64,000 bases of DNA from Auriscalpium vulgare (taxonomy: Eukaryota > Basidiomycota > Agaricomycetes > Russulales > Auriscalpiaceae): positions 1,116,001 to 1,180,000 of the forward strand of contig JAHBBC010000009.1 of the NCBI GenBank assembly GCA_019915015.1, written 5' to 3'. Below the pieces are notes generated by a model, which worked only from the letters and a program-made list of their open reading frames with translations, searched no databases and was not told the DNA's origin. Shown here in pieces: positions 24,036 through 36,380 of the stretch; positions within the stretch are counted from its first letter, which is position 1, and each line of letters begins with the position of its first letter. A program made the translations under genes and the position numbers.

Positions 24036-26060
24036 TTAAGCGCTGTATCGTATCATGTCGCCCTCGAGGGCGACGGCGCCGGCATGGGCATGGGTTTCGG
24101 ATGAGGTGCGGACGGCGTGGACGACCTCCGCGGGCTGGACGTGCTCGTGCTTGCCCGGAGGCATCGCGGCGTTCAGGTACGCGACGAGCGCGGCGACACT
24201 GAGCGCATCCGCGGGCGTGTATGTCGTATGGAAGAGGTGCACGATGGCGTGCATGACGAATGCGGATCTGGGGGAGATTGGGTCGCCATGGCGAGGAGGG
24301 ATCAGTGACCGATATAGAGGAAGTGGGAGTGGGAAGGGGCGGGGGGCTTACCTGCCGGACGGCGAACTGAGGTCTGCGAGAGGAGGCAGGGCGCTGTACG
24401 CCTTCTGCGGTGTGGCGGGGGTGCTTGGGCCGCCGACGTCCATGGACACTTCCTCCGAGTCCGACTTGACGTTGACGTTGAGGACATGCTCGTGGCCGCC
24501 TCGAGGGCTCACGTGACCCGCCTCGGGGCTCGAACCCACGAATGCTTCCTTCTGCGCCAGCGACCCAGCATCGATCACCTTGTTGCTTCCCACCACGATG
24601 GCAGCCTGCGGCTCGCTGCCCCCGGGCGGCGACACCGCCGGCGCGCCCTCCACCGTCGCCTCAGCAACGCTGCCCGGCTCGCCCGCGACCAACGACACCT
24701 TATGTCCGCTTCCGAAGGAGTATCACCGCACACATCAGCCTGCGGAACCCGGAAAGTAATTTGGTACGCGACTCACTGGCGGAGGAGGCATTTCCCACGG
24801 TGCTGTTGCCACGGGTACGCACAGTACGTGCTGTCCTGGCGAAGCTGTACCCACTTGCGGCAAAGCGAGCAGAACACGCGGTTCGGCTCGACCTGCGTGA
24901 GCAGCGGGTCGCCACGCAGCAGCGCCTCGCGCTGTACGGCATTGCGTCGGCGCGCGGCGTCGGGCGGTGGCGGCGCGGGCGCGAATTCTTTGTCTTTTGA
25001 CGCGGAGGATGGCCCGGAGACCGGCGACGGCGGGTCGGGCGTCGTCTTGACGTGCGGCGTCGACGGCATGGTGCGTGGGTGCGCGGGCATCGAGGCGAGG
25101 GCCATCTGATGCTGAGACGGCGGCGGCACGCTGCGAAATAATCAGAACCAACGCCGCCGTCACATCGAGTGCGGGACGGGAGAAGGAACGCACCTGGGGA
25201 TGCCCGATGCAGAGGCGGCGGGCGTCTGGCAGTGCGCGCGGTGCTGTGTCCACGCGTGCACAGCGTGGTCGTCTGCGCCGACGGCGACCCAGCGGTTGCA
25301 GAGGGCACAGTGCACACGCTCGCCGTCGAACTTCTTGATGTCCGGGTCGCTCGCGAACGCGGTGTTGCGGTCCTCTGTGCCATTAACCTTGCTCCTGCAG
25401 CGCGGGCAGCCGTCAGCACGGAGCGGCGGGTGGACGTGCGTGCGTGTGCTTACCCCTTCTTCGCGAGGCAGCTCCGGCGGTGCGCGTCCCAAGGAATCGA
25501 GCAGTACGTCGAGTTGGGACGCAGACGGATCCACTTGTTGCACGACCCACAGAGAACGCGGTAGGCCTCGAACTGCGCGACGTACGGGTCGGAGCGCAGG
25601 TACTCGATGCGCTCGTCCTCGGAACGCTTCGCCCGCCGCCGCTTGGACGCCGGCTGGCCGGGGGCGGGCTCACCAGAGCTGCTCGGTGTGTATGGGATTG
25701 TCTCGAGCGGGCCCGGTGCCTGCGCTGCATTCGAGCTGCATCCCGGTATTACTAATTGCAATGAATTGCAGGCGAGGTAATGAATTATCGCGTACCAGTT
25801 GGCCCTGTGGGCATCCCAGTGCTTCGTGGTGAACGCCCCTGTGTCCTCGTCGCGGAACGAGACGGCCTCGGTGCACGTCTCGCAGGTGACGAGGCCGGAT
25901 TTGAACTGCGCGCCCTCACCCTCGCCGTCGCTAGGCGCAGAATCGTCCTCCGCCTTACGCTTCCGGGGCAGTCTGGGGATAGAGCGGCGGGTCAGTCGCG
26001 TGGTTACGTACGGGATACATGACGCGAGGCTTACGTCGGGGCGGACGCGTCAGACGACAT
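24036..26060 (-). CDS. uncharacterised protein with four C2HC finger modules
   Basis: Start ATG at 26060 (MSSDASAPT). Six introns are placed by splice consensus and frame. Four related modules follow the pattern C-x2-C-x(n)-W-x2-H-x3-C: LVTCETCTEAVSFRDEDTGA with WDAHRANC; VLCGSCNKWIRLRPNSTYC with WDAHRRSC; VHCALCNRWVAVGADDHAV with WTQHRAHC; VFCSLCRKWVQLRQDSTYC with WQQHRGKC. In module 1 the last Cys appears only after splicing, which supports the model. Linkers are basic or Pro-rich (ASKRRRAKRSEDE). The tail is acidic and ends in a short alpha/beta segment (HTTYTPADALSVAALVAYLN). I do not recognise a named family. The residue pattern suggests zinc binding, and a nucleic-acid or protein-binding role is a guess. 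Confidence 0.65.
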
Positions 26061-28393
26061 GCTGAGGGGGAGAATGTGAGCGTGCTGGGGCGGGGAGCGA
26101 GCACGCGAGCGGACGTACAGGAGGAGGTCGGTCATGGTCGACGTGCCAATAAATACGTCGGGCCGGCGTCAAGCGAGCGGTGCTGCGGGCGGGCGGTGCT
26201 GGGAGAGGGCGGGAGGAGGCGGTGGTGGTGGTGGTTGTAAAGAAAGAAAGTGCGCTGGCAGAGAAGAGAAAGAGCGGCGGGGATGACAGAATGGAGAAAT
26301 ATTGTTAAGAATTGAACGGAGGCGGAGGAAACGTCTTGCTTCCAACTCCGACATTGACAAATGTCCAACATACAATTCCTGCAAGCATCATATTTCCTTT
26401 CTCTCCTCGCTTTTTCGCATCACCGCTCGCTGATCATCGCCATCTCGACCAGCGCTGGGGATCCTCCCCCGTCGACCATTCGATGCGCGCCGCGACACTG
26501 ACAGCCTTCGCCTTTCCTGCGATCCTGCCACCACCGCGGTATGTTTCACACCATGATGGTGTCACAACCGCCGTTCTTGTTCTCGTTTGAGCCGCCGCCA
26601 CTGTCGCAGCCGCGGCATATCTGATAAGATCGCACCGCGCGCGGCCGATTGTCTTCCGATCGTGGACTCCGCGAGCACCTCGAGGCTCGCAACACCGCCT
26701 CGCCCCGCCTGCAGGCAGTCCACCTCCGCCTCTGAGTCTCGTCGCATATACAGCCTCGCACCCCGTCTTCCGCTCAGTGGACAAGTCACCGCTTGGCGTC
26801 TTGGAGACCGCCGTTGACGGATGATGGCATCGAAACAACCAATCAATTTACTCTTAGCTCTTTTCTCAGGCGCTCCCGTGATTCCATGATCTCCAGTCCA
26901 TCGGCGAAAACATTTCGTGTTGTGCACACGGACGCTTACTTGATCTGACTCTTGCCCGAGAGCTTCGCTGTCAGACTAGAGATTGGTAAATGGCACTGTA
27001 TCGGAGACCCGATCGACCCGGACTTGTCATGCGGTGCCTCCATTCTGAAAGGATGCCATTGTCAAGTCCGAGGAAAATACAAGCTACTCTTCTCCGTCTC
27101 GCATTAGACTCGCAAGAGCCTTCCGCACACCGCACCTGGCTGAGGGAAATGAGCCGGCGGTGCAGAGCCCTGCCGGCGGTAACCTGTGCAACAACACTGC
27201 TCAGTCAAAGTGGCAACGACCGACGGCGAAGCTGTGCCGCACACAGTGCTGCTCAGCCTCTTTACAGACGGTTATGAATGGAAGAGTGTCCATGCCAGCG
27301 TAAGGCGTTCATATGCAATGTAATTTATATAGGACGGAACTGCGTGCCGTGATTCGATGAGGACGTAGACTATATTGTATGGATCAACTTGGACTCAGAC
27401 GCTCGGAGGTAACGCGTTAACGAAACAATTAGACGCGGTCGCGGGCGAACATGGGACGTGCCTCAGCATCGCTGTCAAACAAGGTGTGTTCAGGTCAACC
27501 TATGCTTGTGTCAGTCGCAGAGCTCTCGTCCGTCGGTTTGGCACGTACCACTTCTGACAGGCGGTTTCCATAGCTCTTCAGCGGCTAGGATGTTCACTCT
27601 GTAACACAGCACGACGCGCGATCCGATGTATAAATTCTGCGAGCAGGTTATCCACTCGACGCACACAGACCCTAGCACTGGCAGTGCGGCCTTGAAACTA
27701 CGAGGTCGTGACCAGGGCAACGGGCCATCGACTGTGGCACGTCCTCGACATGCAGACAAAGCACGACGGCATCCTCCACCCACCCAGCGTATTTGGCACC
27801 TCAGTTGCTGCGCGAGCTTCGCGGGGCGAGACCATGTCGACGGCATGTTCACGGGAAAAAGCAGTACGAAAAATGCGGCTTCCCTTGGTGGAGAGGACAA
27901 TGTGCGCGGAAGGCGATGCTGATGATGTCGACGTCGGCGGCCCCGACGCCTGCATTGACCAGGGCTGCGATGCCTAGGGTTCGTTGAAGAGAGTATATTC
28001 GATTGCGGCTATGCGGCAAGAGTGTCGCGACCGGCGACAAAGGATGGTGGTGGCGAGTTCTGGACGGGGAGCTGAATGGGAGTCTGGGACACGAGAGGGA
28101 ATGGAACAACAGAAGAGTGCCGCGTTTTTTCGTCCAAAGAGGCAAGTCTCCCCAATTGCGCATCCGCTGCCCTTGCGCTGCTCCTGCTGCTCACGTCGTG
28201 TGTGATTTCTGATGTTTTGTTTTGTTATAAGACATTGAAACTCGAATAAGCATGTGTGGCCAAGGGATGACGAGCAGGATAGTTATCATCTCATTAATCG
28301 CTCCGGAAAGACCTAGTGGTACTCAGGAGCAGCCGAAGTACCGATACGATACATGGCAGCTACTCGAGATAGGCGACTCCTACTGGTCCACAA
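26061..28393. other. 2.3 kb without a recognisable gene
   Basis: Short open frames on both strands, none family-like, except a likely BTB 3'-end relic at 27480-27620. The first ~250 bp are the upstream region of the four-finger gene. Confidence 0.4.
27480..27620 (-). pseudogene. possible relic of a BTB-family 3' end
   Basis: On the minus strand, GNRLSEV is followed by a GT..catag intron and GTTGACCTGAACACACC (VDLNTP). This matches the penultimate-exon end and mini-exon of the BTB genes at 2.8-7.1 kb (GKRLSE, intron, VELKTPF). The preceding ILAAEEL is in a different frame. Only a few dozen codons, so it could be chance. Confidence 0.3.
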
Positions 28394-31155
28394 TTAGTTC
28401 CCCTTCCGCCGCTTGAATTCCGGTGTCTCTGGTATTTGCGATGGTCTCGGCCAATCCATCTTCGCGCCTCCATCGTCAGGGCAGACCTCCGGCACAGGCT
28501 CAAGGACCTTCGGCCCAGTCGTCGCCTCACGGGTCCGCTTACTTGTCTTCGACGCTGGTTGGGGCAAGGCAAACGTGGGCTCGTCCAGCTTGCGAGACCG
28601 CCGCACCTCTTGCTCCATCGAAGCGAAGCTCGAGTGCCCAGGGCGGGAGTGCCAGGATGTCGCCATGTCGGAGATCGCGGCGTCAGCGAAGACCTTCAAG
28701 AAAATTTCGTAGAGCCTGTCCGAGTAGTCTCTATTCTTGTAAGCGTTGCTCAACGCGTGATGGAGTGTGAGAAGGGGCAGACGGAGTGGCTCCACGAAGT
28801 ACGGGCTGAACAGATCGAGGACGGACGCGCCAAAAGTCTTGGGCTTGGTGATGAGGTGGTACTTCGCCAGTGCGATGGCATCTGATCTCTTCTCTTCGAA
28901 GTTTGTATCCACTTCTTTCTGCCATTTGACCCGCTGAGACTTTGGCATGTTCTCCACAACGCGTTCTTTGCCTGGCCCTTCCCGGCACAGAGCAATCCAA
29001 CAAAGAACCCAGAAATAGGACTCCAGATCGTGGCAAAGTTATGCTTGATCCCCTCGTTGCCGTCGCCCTCAAAGTAGTGCTCCGTATTGATAACTTCGTA
29101 GCTCATGAAGGCGAGCGTTCCCTGACCGGATCGGAGAGTCAGCCTTTTGTAAAAGTCAGCGAGAAGGCTTCCTTACCACACCGTTCTCATCGTCCGCCAG
29201 GGTTTGAGGTGCTTCCAAGGCTTTAGCGTTGTCTAAATCAATCATCACAGCGCGATTCGGCGCGTCCTGACCGGTCAGCAAGATGTTGGTGTAACTGATG
29301 TCCCGGTGCAAGATGCCATGGTCGTGAAGCCATTTGTGCCCTGGTTCACTTCAGTCTGCAACCGAAGCAGAAAAAGGTCGAACACCGTACTCACCTGCAA
29401 TCGCGTCATGTAGCCCACCAAAGAGCTCCGACAGATTGCGGAAATAGAGGAGCGGCCACCCAGTTGTTGACATGACAAGGCGAGAGTGGACGCGGTCACA
29501 TGGCGCAGGGATGTCGTCGGCCCACTCTTTCTCGGACACGTCCGCATGGAAGAGCGGGTCCTCGTCGCGCAGAGACCAATTGAGACGGGCATAAATTTAT
29601 TTGCTTGGTTTCCAGCTTCAGCGGCTTGCCCGATGGTACCAGATGGCGTCGCACTGCGACAAGCGTCGTGTCCTCGGCACCGTTGATGCGGACAACGCAG
29701 AATGAGTGCATCTGCGCGACGCCTGACATGTTGCTACCGTGGTCGCAAGCGTTTTGCAGTGCCTTGCGATACAGCTCGCCTTCGACAGCGCGACGGGTAT
29801 CCCGCCAGGTGTCCTTGACTGCGTAAACCTGGTGATTCCAACGTGAGGCTTTAGTGAATCTAAATGGCGGTCAGGAAACGTACCTTCCGATCAGCTCTAG
29901 GGAGACTCATTTCATCCCACTTCCACGCTTTCCAGACGCGAGTGGCACGTCCTTGGATGATCTCTCCGCGGGAGAGACTGAGCGCTTTGAAGAGGACGAA
30001 CCGTTCGTAACCGTCCGACTCCTTCAGGCCACGGTCTTCGTCCTCGAAATTGGACTGCACTGCCGTTGTGGGCTTCTGCAGCGTCACAACCCACTGCATG
30101 TCGTACAATTTGCGTGGCGCATCCGCATACCGGTTCGCATCCACGGTGTACGAGGGACGCAGTTTCATAGGCTTTCCGGCGGAATCTTCGAGGTGCATGA
30201 GCATAGTAGGATCCCATCCCAAGGACTCGGGCATCTTGATAACTAGGCCGATGATGACGCGAATTAAATTGTTCGGGATCCTAAGTTGAAACGGTATATA
30301 AACAGCGCTGGTGAGAATGCGAAGCGCGGCGCGGCGCACCTTGTGTACGTTGATGGGCAAAGCTGCGAGGGCGCCCGTGTGGTCGACGTGCCACATAGTG
30401 AGCGAATGACAGGCAAACACCAGGCCAAACATAAAGCGGCGGTCGGGTTGGTTCCATAACGACTGGCGAACATGGCCAAAGAGCTGCAGGACCGCGGCAT
30501 CGGCGTTTGTGATCTTCTCCACTTTCAGCGGGACGTGGACCGAGCGCCACCAGACTTGGGACCGCTCGCTCTTGGGAGCTGAGACAGCCTGAGCTATCTT
30601 GAACGTCGCCACGATGTCCGGCCGGATACCTGCCACGTACGGGTTACTCCAAAGGTGGTGCTCGTCGCGCCACACGATGTCGAGGTGCATCTGGGGTAGC
30701 TTCAGCTGAGGCTGCGCGACTGCGGTGCTCTTGCCAGGCAGCTTCGCGGCATCCACTGTGGCTTTGTTTTCCGCCCCCTTCATGACATTGATTTGAAGAG
30801 CGCATTCGGTGGTGATCGCATTGAGGATGTCGGTCAGCGGGCGGTAGATTCCCTTCTCGTCTGATGGGTTGAGATCTAGAGGCAGGCCAGCCCAGTGGCC
30901 GCCGGGCGTGTCCTCAGAAGCGGGGATGTACTCCTTCTTGACGACGAGGGCGTCAAAGACGGTCTTGACGAAGGCGCTCGGGACTTCGTTCTCGTCGAAG
31001 TGCGTGGCGATGAAATTGTCAGTGTCCTTGTACGCGTGGAAGCGCAACTCAGTCTTGATGATGCCTTCAGCCTCTTTAACTGTCGTAGTAGGCCGATAGA
31101 GGCTGTTCAAGGCCGCGAGAGTGAGCTGCGATGTGACAGGGGTGTTTGGAACCAT
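28394..31155 (-). pseudogene. FunK1-type fungal kinase, frameshifted copy
   Basis: FunK1 (Pkinase_fungal) homologue of the gene at 32919-35637. The N-terminal region (MVPNTPVTSQLTL, then YRPTTTVKEAEGI) and the long middle are open from 31155 to the intron at ~29880. The catalytic loop HGILHRDISYTNILLTGQDA and metal-binding-type DLDNA are present at about 29220-29330. Compared with the plus copy there are two frame breaks. Near 29600, extra bases after LKLETKQ shift the frame. Near 29030, one base is missing after GIKHNF, before the frame continuing WQKEVDTNFEEKR. Both breaks fall outside plausible introns, so I call it a pseudogene; assembly error is the alternative. The C-terminus ends FKRRKGN. 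Confidence 0.7.
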
Positions 31156-31501
31156 ACTGGGGGTCTGAAGATGATGTGTCCGACATTGCTGAGGTTTATT
31201 TAGCAGAGTTGGAGGTTCGGATCAAACCCCCCGCAATTACGGGTCTTGGTATAGGTGGTATGAGACTAGCAAAGTTCGCGCGGTCGTGATGCCAGTGGAT
31301 ATGTCACTTGAATGAAAGAGAAACTAAGCGCCAAGCGACGCGGCAGCAGCCGGCTCCTATTGCACGTGGACGCGTTGAGCGCTAAGGATCAGCTGATGCC
31401 CGTGGGAAACCTTCCTTGATCATCGTCGCGAGTTGGTCGCGAGCGCGCTCACTGGCAGTTGCAAGCTCAAGCCCACACCTCGCCCATTCCGCCGACGGTC
31501 G

Positions 31502-32565
31502 ATGTCTGGCTTTGACGACCTCTTGAAGCAATCTTCGCGCGCGCTGGAGGAGAACCCGTTTGAGGATCCGTTCGCCCAGCCGCGCGCCGTCTCTCCCGAC
31601 CCATGGCCTCCGATGCATTCGACTATGGCCAGACACCAGCGTTTGAACCAAGCGCGCCTACAAGTCCGACAACGGATAGATTGACCTTCGCCCCGGCGCC
31701 AGCGACCGAGTCGGACCCGTTGGACTCTGCCAATCTGGCTTCGTCCGATGAAGAACCAGAGTCAGGACTCAGAGATGCCGGCGAAGGAGGTCACGTCGCC
31801 AAAGTTCTCTGGGTTCAGGGAGGTCGAGCGCGTGGTGCCTGCTCCAGAGCCGCTGCCTATCGTTGAGCCACCTGTTCGCGAGTCCGAGCCTGTGAAGGCG
31901 CCTGCACCGCGCTCACCGTCCCCAATACGACCCATCTCTCCACCACGGCGCGAGCCCTCCCCACCACCGACACCACCGACAGCATCGACACCACGACCTG
32001 ACACAATCATGGCGACCGCGGATGAGTACGCGCGGCTGATTAACTCCGTCCGGGTGCGCATATACGCTACTGCCTGCTGAGCGTCAGCACTGAGCTCCAC
32101 GGTGTCGGTGCAGATGGCATTCAGCTCGCGCGTCCGCACGTACCACAATTGGCAGAATGCAGACGCCGAGGCGCGCCGCATACGGCAAACCCACGATCGC
32201 AATCGTGCACAAGGCAGGATCGCAACGGACCGCCTCGGGCTGTCCCTCAGCCAAGTCGCCGACGTGCGTCTCCAACTAGATGTCCACGACAAAACCTAAA
32301 CTGACGTGTTTGCTAGGCGGACCGGCGCGCGCTAGACGCTAAGCAGGAGTTCGATCAGGTCTCGCGCCTCGTCAAGACGGAGGTTGCGCGCTTCGAGCAG
32401 GAGCGCATCGAGGATTTCAAGGCGTCGCTCGAGCGCTTCCTGGATGGCATGATCACGCGCCAGAAGGAGATTATCGTCGCGCGGGAGGCGTTCCATCAGA
32501 TCATGTTGCGGAAGGTGCCGCCGACGGGGCAGGCAGGCGCTGGGTCGTTGACATCTGTGATGTGA
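31502..32565 (+). pseudogene. VPS5/SNX1 retromer sorting nexin, internally deleted and frameshifted
   Basis: The N-terminus MSGFDDLLKQSSRALEENPF, then EDPFAQP and SPDPW, matches fungal Vps5. One base is then missing (near 31605) and the frame continues SDAFDYGQTPAFEPS. A second break near 31760 leads to TSPKFSGFREVERV and a Pro-rich linker. That joins directly to the second half of a BAR domain: TADEYARLINSVR, intron, MAFSSRVRTYHNWQNADAEA, intron, RRALDAKQEFDQVSRLVKTE, then FEQERIEDFKASLERFLDGM, ending LTSVM. The whole PX domain and first BAR helices are absent. Two introns remain, so it arose by DNA duplication rather than retrocopying. It sits between two inverted FunK1 genes. Confidence 0.75.
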
Positions 32566-32918
32566 TGCGGCGGATGTGTTTGTGCGTCGAATGTTTGTCT
32601 TTAGTATCTGCTTTTCTCATGACCGAGCACTAGGGCACTTGGCTAAGCGTTCTTGGAGCGCTTCTACTTGGGTCTAACAAGCGCGTCGGCTTGTGGTGCA
32701 CGTCTAGTAGACACTCTTGGGGCCTCTTGGGGCCAGCAGTCACAGTGGGCCTGTCCGAGGGCACCGGCAAACAGCGCAGATGCAAGCCGAGCAGGCGCCC
32801 GGCGGCTACGGCAGCGGCCGGCGTCTGTGGTGGCTGTGCATGCGTGGGCCGCTTTGGCCCCGGCTCGAATTGGACATGACTTTGAATCCAAACCGGCGCA
32901 GGCCTATAAACATCAGCA

Positions 32919-35637
32919 ATGTCGGACGTCTCAGACTCAAACTCCCAGTATGATACCCCCCACACAATCGCGACTCACTCCCGCCACAGCTATCGGCCAA
33001 CGACAGTTGCAGATGTCGAGGACATCGTCATGACTGAGATGCGGCACCGCACTTACAAGGACACCAAGACATTCCTCGCGACGCACTTTGACGAGAAAGA
33101 AATACCGAGCGCCTTCGTCACGGGCGTGTACAACACCCTCGTCGCTAACAAGAAGTACATCCCGGCTTCTCCAGAGTCTCGTGGCCATTGGGCTGGGCTG
33201 CCACTCGACCCGCCAGACGAGAAGGTCATCTACGCTCCGCTCACAAAAACGCTCGACGATATCACCGGCGAATGCGCGCGTCAAGTCTAAGAGCTCACAA
33301 AGACGGCGGGCTCATCACAACAAGTCAAGCAGGTGACCCAGCACTTCGACATCGTCTGGCGAGACGAGCACAGTCGTTCCCCTGTCTCGAGCCACAACGA
33401 CTCGGCCGACATCCGGCCGGACATTGTGGCAACATTCAAGCAGGCTGTCACAGCTCCAGCTCGCAAGGGGTCTCCGAGTCGAGTCTGGTGGCGCTCGGTC
33501 CACGTCCCGCTGGAAGTGAAGAAGGCCGCGAACGCCCATGCCGCGGTCATCCAAATCTTCCGCTATATTCGCCAGTCGCTATGGGACCAGCCCGACCGCC
33601 GCTTCGTGTTTGGGCTGGTCTTTGCTCGACATACACTCACTGTATGGCACGTCGACCACTCTGGCGCTCTCGCAGGGGAGCCTATCAATATCCACGAGGT
33701 GCGCCACTCCCAGGCAGTGTTCGACATTTCACCAACACTTTGCTCACTCTTCCAAATACAGAATCCCCTTGATTTTATTCGTGTCATCGTCGGCTTGGCC
33801 GTCAAGAGTCCAGAGGCCCTGGGCTGGGATCCGACCATGCAAATCTACTTCGACGCCACCGAAAGGCTTCCTCGGCGTGCACGTGCCTCGTACACCATCG
33901 ATCCCGGCGACCTTGCCGACGAGGGTGACTTGTACAAGACGAAGTGGGTTGTGACGCTGCCAAAGCCCGACTGGGATCCTAGTGCAGCGAAGTCCGATGG
34001 CAAGGACAATGTCGGCGTGGAGGACGGTAACGAGCGGTTCGTCCTGTTCCTGGCGCTCAGTCTGTCGCGCGCACAAGCCATTGTTGGGCGGGTCAGTCGC
34101 GTCTGGAAAGCTTGGAAGTGGATGGACATGCACCTCCCCATAGCCGAGCGCAAGGTACGTCTCTTGAGTGCATCCACCATCGTCAGAGCCTCACGAAAGA
34201 TCCACCAGGTTTATGTCATCAAGGACACCTGGCGCGATGCCCGACGCGTCGTCGAAGGCGCACTGTACCGCGACGCAACGCTAAGCGCTCGCCGCAAAGG
34301 CAGCGCCATGTCAGGTGTCGCACAAATGCACTCGTTCTGCATCGTCCGCATCAACGGTGACAAGGACACGACACTCGTCGCGGTGCGACGAAAACTGAAA
34401 CCGTCGGGCAAGCCACTGAAGCTGGATACGAATCAATTCTATGCGCGTCCCGATGGCCCGGGGTCACCGCGAGACCAGAACGTGCATGTCTTCCTAGACA
34501 AAGATGTTTTCGACGAGGACCCGGATGAGGACTTTCCCCCGCCGGCGGACCGCATCCACTCTCGCCTTGTCATGGCAACATCCGGGTGGCCGCTACTCAA
34601 GTTCCATGATCTGCCGGAGCTCTTTGGAGGGGTGCACGACGCAATCAAAGGTATGTACATCATCTGTCTCCCTCTATATAGCTAAATGGACGTTTAATGC
34701 GGTCATCCAGGGCACAGATGGCTTCACAACCATGGCATCTTGCACCGGGACATCAGTTATACCAACATCTTGCTGACCGGTCAGGACGCGCCGAATCGCG
34801 CCGTAGTGATCGACTTGGACAATGCTATAGTCCATGAGACGCATAAAACCCTAGCGGACGATGAGCGCATAGCTGTAAGGTCGCCTTTTCGCTGACGTTT
34901 TCATAAAGCTGACACTCCGATCTGGTTAGGGTACGCTCGCCTTCATGAGCTTCGAAGTTCTCAAGTCGAAGCACTACTTCGAGGGCGACAGCGACGAGCC
35001 TGAGGGGATCAAGCACAACTTTGTCCACGATCTGGAGTCCTACTTCTGGGTCCTTTGTTGGATAGGTCTATGCCGCAAAGGGCCAGGCCAAGAACGCGTT
35101 GTGACGAGCATGCCAAAGAGCCAGAGGGACAACTGGCAGGAAGAAGTGGATACGAACTTTGAAGAGAAGAGACCGAAGGCAATAGCAAACGCGAAGCAGG
35201 ACCTCATCACCAAGCCCAAGACTTTTGGCGCCTCCGTCCTCGATCTCCTCAGCCCTTACTTCAATGAACCGCTCCGTGCGCCCCTTCTCCAACTCCACTA
35301 CGCGTTGCGCACAGCCTACCAGAAGCACGACTACTCGGACAAGCTCTACGAGACTTTCTTGAAGGTCTTCGATGACGCCGCGAAGTCCAATGTGGCGACG
35401 TCCTGGCACGCCCGCCCCGGGCACGAATCATACGCAGAGATGGAGAAAACTGTGCTGCATGCGCGCGCGCGGGACCAGCTGGCGTTTGGCGTGCACCAGC
35501 CAGCGTTGAAGGCTGCGATCAAGCGGAACCGTGAGGAGATGACGGGGCAGACGGTCATCGGGCCGGTGGCTGAAGGCGACGATGGGGGCGCGGGGGCGCA
35601 ACCACCCCAGGCACGCAGGCAGAAGACGATGTATTAG
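32919..35637 (+). CDS. FunK1-type fungal-specific kinase
   Basis: Basidiomycete-expanded Ser/Thr-kinase-like family; substrates unknown. Starts MSDVSDSNSQYDTPHTIATH. The N-terminal module (YRPTTVADVEDIV, HRTYKDTKTFLATHF) and middle region (RRFVFGLVFARHTLTVWHVD, then DFIRVIVGLAVKSPEALG) precede a kinase lobe. That lobe has HSRLVMATSGWPLL, catalytic HGILHRDISYTNILLTGQDA, DLDNA and GTLAFMSFEVL. Introns with good consensus: ~3700-3765 offset (33699-33764), 34154-34207, 34651-34711 and 34879-34930. One problem: an in-frame TAA at 33288-33290. It is removable only by a 48-nt intron with a weak donor (GTCTAA..CAG, ~33286-33333). The homologous stretch of the minus copy is read through without an intron. 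Otherwise the frame is intact to KTMY. Confidence 0.75.
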
Positions 35638-35836
35638 GAATTTCTCATCCCCTGCTGAGCCCGCATTGTATTCGTTCCGTGCGCCGTACATCCCAGTATT
35701 CTTTGTGCAGCTGCCATGTATCGGTAGTCGTGCGTGTATCATATATGGATCTTGGCCGTGTAGCGAAGTCGTGGAATGAATTTAAACCTTGTAATGTACA
35801 ATGCGCTTCGTCAACGGCAGTTGATTGTCCCAACGT

Positions 35837-36380
35837 CATCTAGTCTTTGAATGAACATGCAATCCCAGCAAACAGACACGACGCGACGCACCAATATCGG
35901 TTATTGTGGTCTCCCAATACCACTTTGGCGGCTCCTCAGTACAGAGCTCCTGCTGCAGCAGCCTGATGATATTCAGCTCGTCCTCGTCCCAATATTGCTT
36001 GCGCTCTATTGTATAGTTAGAATAGAGTGTGATGATCCGCTGTTCGCCGTCGTGCTCACAGACGGGGCATTCCCAGGTGAGCAGCGCCGGTGATATCCTG
36101 CAGATACACCATGACCGGCCCGCGGCATGTCGTACTGTTGAGTTGCTCGTTGGGTGTGATCGGATAGACCACGCCGTGCTTGTTTGCGAAGCTCAGCATC
36201 CACCCAAGCGATGGCACAGAGTATCTGTAGACGGTAGAACAGCGAGGGAGGATCCCTTGAGTATTCGAGTGAGTACTTTAGCGGCAGTGTGCCGAGCGGT
36301 GCACGACGCCGGATCCAGTGCCAGTCTTGCCAGGCCTGCTCCTGCGCGAGAGTCACCCAGATAGCCTGCACTAGATGCAC
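35837..36380 (-). pseudogene. small YW-tail family protein, copy A (frameshifted)
   Basis: Homologous to copies B and C. A 52-nt intron joins LGTLPLK to YSVPSLGWMLSFANKHGVVY, then CRGPVMVYLQDITGAA. The frame then slips by one base near 36080 into ECPVCEHDGEQRI, TLYSNYTIERKQYWDEDELN and PPKWYWETTI. The stop is at 35837. The N-terminal exon is not secure. Function unknown. Divergent from B and C, which are close to each other. Confidence 0.5.
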
